In this document: in pieces, positions 12,501-16,140 of the stretch
How the letters are laid out: every line of letters begins with the position of its first letter
Numbering within the stretch: the stretch's first letter is position 1
NCBI GenBank assembly: GCA_964547585.1
Contig: CAZJOI010000017.1
Span: 1-16,140 of the forward strand
Length of the DNA stretch: 16,140 nt
Origin: CAZSCF01 sp964547585
GTDB lineage: Bacteria > Patescibacteriota > Minisyncoccia > Moranbacterales > UBA2206
Reading direction: 5' to 3'
Notes under the pieces: model-generated
What the model was told of the DNA's origin: nothing
What the model saw: only the letters and a program-made list of their open reading frames with translations
Databases searched by the model: none
Program-made: the position numbers and the translations under genes

Positions 12501-15322
12501 TCAGTTTGATTTATTGAGCATTTTCTTTCTTACTTCTTCCCAGACAAACAAAACCAGTCCGGCAACGATAGCCACTAACCAGTCAGCTTTTTCTATCGGA
12601 AGCATATGCAAATATTTTTGGAAAAATGGAACATACATAAAAGACAAAAATATTCCCAGAGAAATAAAAATCGAACCAATGGCGTAAATGTTTTTGAAAA
12701 ATCCCAATTTGAATGGTGAGAATTTTTCGCTTCGCGATTGAAGTAGGTTAGCAATCTGACAAACAACCAAAACTGCATACGCTGCCGTGGTTGATTTAAT
12801 ATAGAGCAAACCTTCACTTGTAATTGATTCTCCAAAATCCCAGCCCCCTCTCTTCATTGACCAAATAAAAGCCGCCACTGCACCAGCAGACATAATCAGA
12901 CCAAGATAGATAATTCTTCTGAATTCTTTCCAGCCCAATACACTCCTGCTGTTTTTCTGTTTTTTTTCTTTCAAAGCATCTGGCTCTTCAGGTTCGAGTC
13001 CCAAAGAAAAAGAGGGAAAAATATCTGTTCCCAAATCAATGGCTAAAATTTGAATAGCTGAAATGGGAGCTGGAATTTGTAAAATTACACCCAAAACCAC
13101 AGTGAAAAGTTCTCCAGCATTGGATGAAAAAACATAGTGAGCAAACTTCCTGAGATTTTGAAAAATAGTTCTGCCCTTTTTTATTCCCTGCACAATTGAA
13201 TAAAAATTATCATCCAATAAAATCATATCCGCTGCTTCCTTGGAAACATCTGTACCCATAATTCCCATGGCCACGCCAATGTCTGCTTTTTTGAGAGCCG
13301 GCGCATCATTGACGCCATCCCCTGTCATTGCAATTATTTCTCCATTATTTTTAAGAATGGTCGCAATACGCAGCTTTTGTTCTGGTGCTATTCGTGCAAA
13401 AACAACATCGGATTTTTTTATTTTATTATATATTTCCGCATCCTTGAGAATATTTAAAGTTTTTCCACTGATAATTTCATAACTTCCTTCTTCGCCTATA
13501 AGCCCAACATTTTTAGCAATAGCCTTGGCTGTAAGCTCATAGTCCCCTGTTATCATTATTGATTTAATGCCAAATTTTTTGCATTCAGCTACAGCCACAG
13601 CCGCATCACGTCTCGGCGGATCGATCATCGCCATCATTCCAACCGTGGACCTCAACATCCAAGTTCGGCACTGGCGANNNNNNNNNNCGCCATCATTCCA
13701 ACCCACACTAAGTTCTTTTCCGCTTCTTCTCCTAGGGCTCTGCGAAAAGCAAACTCATCTGATCCAAATTTCTTTTCAATATTACTCAGATCCCTGTAAG
13801 CAAACGCCAGAACACGTAAAGCTTCTCCCGACATTTCATTATACAAGGCTTTCATTTTTGACCTGTCCTTGGCAGCAAAAGGCACGACACCCTGATCTGT
13901 TTTGATAAAATTGCAAAGATTGATCAGAACATCTGGAGATCCCTTTACAAAAGAATTTAAATTGAGATTTTTATAAACCACACTCATTCTCATTCTGTCT
14001 GAAGAAAAAGGAATTTCAGTAATTTTTTTCTCGCCTGTTTCAAAAAATTTGGCTTCTTTATTAAATTTTCTGCCAGCAACAATAATGGCTCCTTCAGTTG
14101 GATCACCATTTATTTTATATATGTCATTCTCTTTTACCAGACTTGCATTATTGCAAAGAACGCCAATTCTAAAAAGCAATTCCAGATTTTTTATTTCATG
14201 TTGATCGACTACCCGACCATTGAAATAGAAACTGCCCCAAGGCTCATAGCCCTCACCACCTATTCCAATAATCTTCTCGCCCACAACAACCTTGGTAACT
14301 GTCAATTCATTTTTAGTAATCGTTCCAGTTTTATCAGTACAAATTATGGAAACCGACCCCAGCGTTTCCACAGCATTTAATTTTTTAGCTAGGATATTAT
14401 TTTTCAACAAGTTTTTCATTCCCAAAGAGAGAGCTACGGAAGTTGCCGCTGGCAAACCCTCAGGAACCACTGAAACGGCCAGAGCTAGAGCAAAAAGAAA
14501 ATTTTGATAAAGAGACATCCCTAAATATTGTCCTGCTAAGATAACTACAAGTCCAATGCCCAGAGAAAGAATTGTTACATTTCTTCCGAGAACTTTTAGT
14601 TGTTTTTGCATAGGAGTTGGCTCATCCTTGATGCTCTGTGTAAATTTGGCTAGTCTGCCTAATTCCGTTTTCATACCAGTCTGCGTAACAATAACCTTTG
14701 CATCTCCTGTCGAAACTGTTTCGCCCATAAAAACCAAATTATTGATTTCCGATAGTTGAATATTTTCTTCAGTCATTGCTCCTACATTTTTTTTCTTCGG
14801 TCTGGATTCTCCGGTAAAAATAAAACTGTTGACTTTGAATTCATAGGCTTCCAGCAAATACCCATCGGCGGGTATGCTGTCGCCAGAACTTAAAAAAACA
14901 ATATCTCCCAGAACCAACAGCTTGGAATCAATTTCCACTCTCTCTCCATCTCGCAAAACCGAAGCCTTGTCTTGAGTTAGTTTTTGAATATTTTCCAAAA
15001 TTCTTTCAGCCTTAAATTCCTGAAAAAATCCAATCAGCGCATTTATAAAAACGATGATTAAAATAATAACCACATCTCGATATTCATGAAACAAAAAAGC
15101 TAGCCCTGCCGCTACCAGAAGTATCCAAACCAAAGCATCCTTGAATTGATTGAGAATCAATTTTAGCCATTTCCAGTTCTGTTTTTTTTCAATGACATTT
15201 TTACCAAATTCTTTTAATCTCAAACTGGCTTCTTCAGTCGAAAATCCTTGCACGGAAGTCTTCATCTTTTTCAAAACTTCATCAGAAGTAAGATTATATA
15301 TATTCTTTTTTGTTTTGATCAT
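12501..15322 (-). CDS. P2-type cation-transporting ATPase, interrupted by an assembly gap
   Basis: Ion pump of the P2 group, in the membrane. The coding region runs from ATG 15322 to the stop at 12501 and is broken only at 13678-13687 (N run). Joining the two sides at a 16-base overlap gives a continuous protein of 920 residues, normal for the family. Visible: N-terminal cation ATPase segment; TGES (170-173); PEGLP in M4 (287-291); the phosphorylation site CTDKTGTITKNELT (Asp 330); IDPPRRD; TGDGVNDAP (647-655); SSNAGE in M5; and IDLGTDIFPSFSLGLEPEE in M6 (Asp at 743 and 747 after joining). The M4 motif is calcium-pump like, while the M6 IDLGTD resembles Na,K-ATPase-type pumps, so the ion is uncertain (Ca2+ or Na+). 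It begins one base after the murC stop, suggesting coupled translation. Confidence 0.93.
13629..13687. other. Assembly gap with duplicated contig ends
   Basis: Ten N at 13678-13687. On the minus strand, GGTTGGAATGATGGCG ends the left contig directly before the gap and recurs at 13644-13629 in the right contig, after 33 unrelated bases (13677-13645). Removing these 59 bases restores the frame and gives V-W-V-G-M-M-A-M-I-D-P-P-R, as expected in the P domain of this pump. The 33 bases are probably a chimeric contig end. Confidence 0.85.
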
Positions 15323-15323
15323 T

Positions 15324-16140
15324 TTATTTTTCTTTTAATTTCTCCAAGACTTCCCAGCTGTTGCCAGCGCCAATTGAAAGCACTAGGTCCTGTTCGCTTA
15401 TTTTGTCTGACAAATTTTCAATTACTTCCGCAATAGTTGGAATATACTCAGCCTTATCTCGATTATATTTATTTATCAGATTGACTAAATCTTTGGAAGA
15501 TACTTTCCCATCGGATTCTCTGGCCGAACCATAGATATCCAACACGATAACCTTGTCCGCCGCATCAAAACTTTGTGCAAACTCCTGCAACAAAGCTTCA
15601 GTCCGTGAATATGAGTGCGGATGAAAAATAACAATCAAATTTTTCTCTGGGTAAACTTCTTGAGTTGCTTTCAATGTCGCTTTTATTTCCTCTGGATGAT
15701 GACCGTAGTCATCGAAAAGCAAGGCTCCTTTCTGGCTTTTGCCGATATATTCAAATCTTCTAGACGTTCCCTGAAAATTTTTCAAAGATTCTTTTATTTT
15801 TTCTCCATTCAAATTAAGCTTATGGCAAGTCGCAATTACAGCTGCCGCATTCAAGACGTTGTGTTTGCCAACCAGTTGAATTTGAAATTTTCCAAGATTT
15901 TCATTTTTAAACAAAATTTCAAACTCTTGGATTGAAATATCATCCGCAACTTGCAATTTATAATTTGTAATTTTCACATCACAATCATCATTAAATCCGT
16001 AGGCTATGATTTCGCAATTAGCTTTTTTAGACACCTCTAATGTATCAATGCTATTCCCCCAAACAACCAGAAATCCTGTCTTGGGAATTTTTGAAACAAA
16101 ATCAGCAAAGGCTTCTTTATAAATTTTGAAATTTTTAAAG
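15324..16140 (-). CDS. murC: UDP-N-acetylmuramate--L-alanine ligase (N-terminus beyond window)
   Basis: ATP-dependent Mur ligase that adds L-Ala to UDP-MurNAc in the cytoplasm. The frame is open to the right edge: the 106 bases before a possible internal GTG at 16034 read FKNFKIYKEAFADFVSKIPK and on in frame, so the gene is partial and the N-terminal UDP-binding and ATP P-loop parts are missing here. Visible: LVGKHNVLNAAAVIA (Mur middle domain); FQGTSRRFEYIG; DDYGHHPEEIKATLKA, the MurC-type DDYxHHP signature; and IFHPHSYSRTEALLQEFAQSF with DIYGSARE. The C-terminal domain ends normally (LSIGAGNSWEVLEKLKEK). The stop is one base before the ATPase start. The HHP signature separates it from MurD, E and F; Mpl is a less likely alternative. 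Confidence 0.93.
   Translation of the reverse strand, partial: FKNFKIYKEAFADFVSKIPKTGFLVVWGNSIDTLEVSKKANCEIIAYGFNDDCDVKITNYKLQVADDISIQEFEILFKNENLGKFQIQLVGKHNVLNAAAVIATCHKLNLNGEKIKESLKNFQGTSRRFEYIGKSQKGALLFDDYGHHPEEIKATLKATQEVYPEKNLIVIFHPHSYSRTEALLQEFAQSFDAADKVIVLDIYGSARESDGKVSSKDLVNLINKYNRDKAEYIPTIAEVIENLSDKISEQDLVLSIGAGNSWEVLEKLKEK

Noticed and set aside
13645..13677. A short real insert or mobile element scar beside the N gap
   Set aside because: It breaks a conserved essential motif region and sits exactly between a gap and a duplicated contig end, so a chimeric end is far more likely.
12501..13706. A separate gene for the C-terminal half of the cation ATPase
   Set aside because: Its first codons run through the N gap and 33 unrelated bases. 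The homologous protein begins only at G-M-M-A-M-I-D-P-P, where it joins the upstream half.
16034..16140. GTG at 16034 as the true murC start
   Set aside because: The frame continues upstream with MurC-like sequence (FKNFKIYKEAFADFVSKIPK) to the window edge, so the gene is partial.
1..16140. CRISPR array, integrase, transposase or phage genes
   Set aside because: I saw no regularly spaced direct repeats and no protein of those families. The repeats present are single palindromes.

Overview
The window looks like a piece of a small, AT-rich bacterial chromosome, most likely a Candidate Phyla Radiation (Patescibacteria, probably Parcubacteria-like) genome recovered from a metagenome. This is an inference from four things: a ten-base run of N that marks a scaffold join; most genes lacking Shine-Dalgarno (SD) sites; an unusual domain organisation in PheRS and SecD; and palindromic repeats scattered both between and inside genes. 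Lineage is not proven here because no rRNA gene or broad marker set is present.

Layout, left to right. (1) 1-3029, minus strand: a four-gene run, tyrS, a small membrane protein, a free-standing EMAP/B2-type tRNA-binding protein, and a phenylalanyl-tRNA synthetase of single-chain (mitochondrial-like) design that runs off the left edge. (2) 3030-5090: an island unlike its surroundings. It holds a 294-residue plus-strand gene of higher GC with a strong promoter, a long structured leader and a consensus SD. After it come three small minus-strand genes, two of them with consensus SD sites and a shared P-x-T-G-x-T-P motif. (3) 5091-5174: tRNA-Leu(CAG). (4) 5201-10696, minus strand: secF, secD and secA, the motor and auxiliary parts of the Sec translocon. 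SecD carries an inserted parvulin-like domain whose strand order appears circularly permuted. (5) 10799-16140, minus strand: murC (partial), a P2-type cation ATPase broken only by an assembly gap, murB, a ribosome hibernation factor and a secreted DUF333 protein. This run ends in a terminator whose loop contains the -35 box of the secA promoter.

How the genes work together: the right half combines peptidoglycan precursor synthesis (MurC, MurB), ion transport and ribosome hibernation. The middle exports proteins. The left half charges tRNAs for the two aromatic amino acids Tyr and Phe. Convincing sigma70-type promoters can be read for tyrS (apparently leaderless), the 3364 gene, tRNA-Leu, secDF and secA, all with 17-base spacers.

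The strongest candidates for something new are the split, mitochondrial-style PheRS with a neighbouring stand-alone tRNA-binding domain, the permuted parvulin inside SecD, and the SD-rich island with its paired microproteins.
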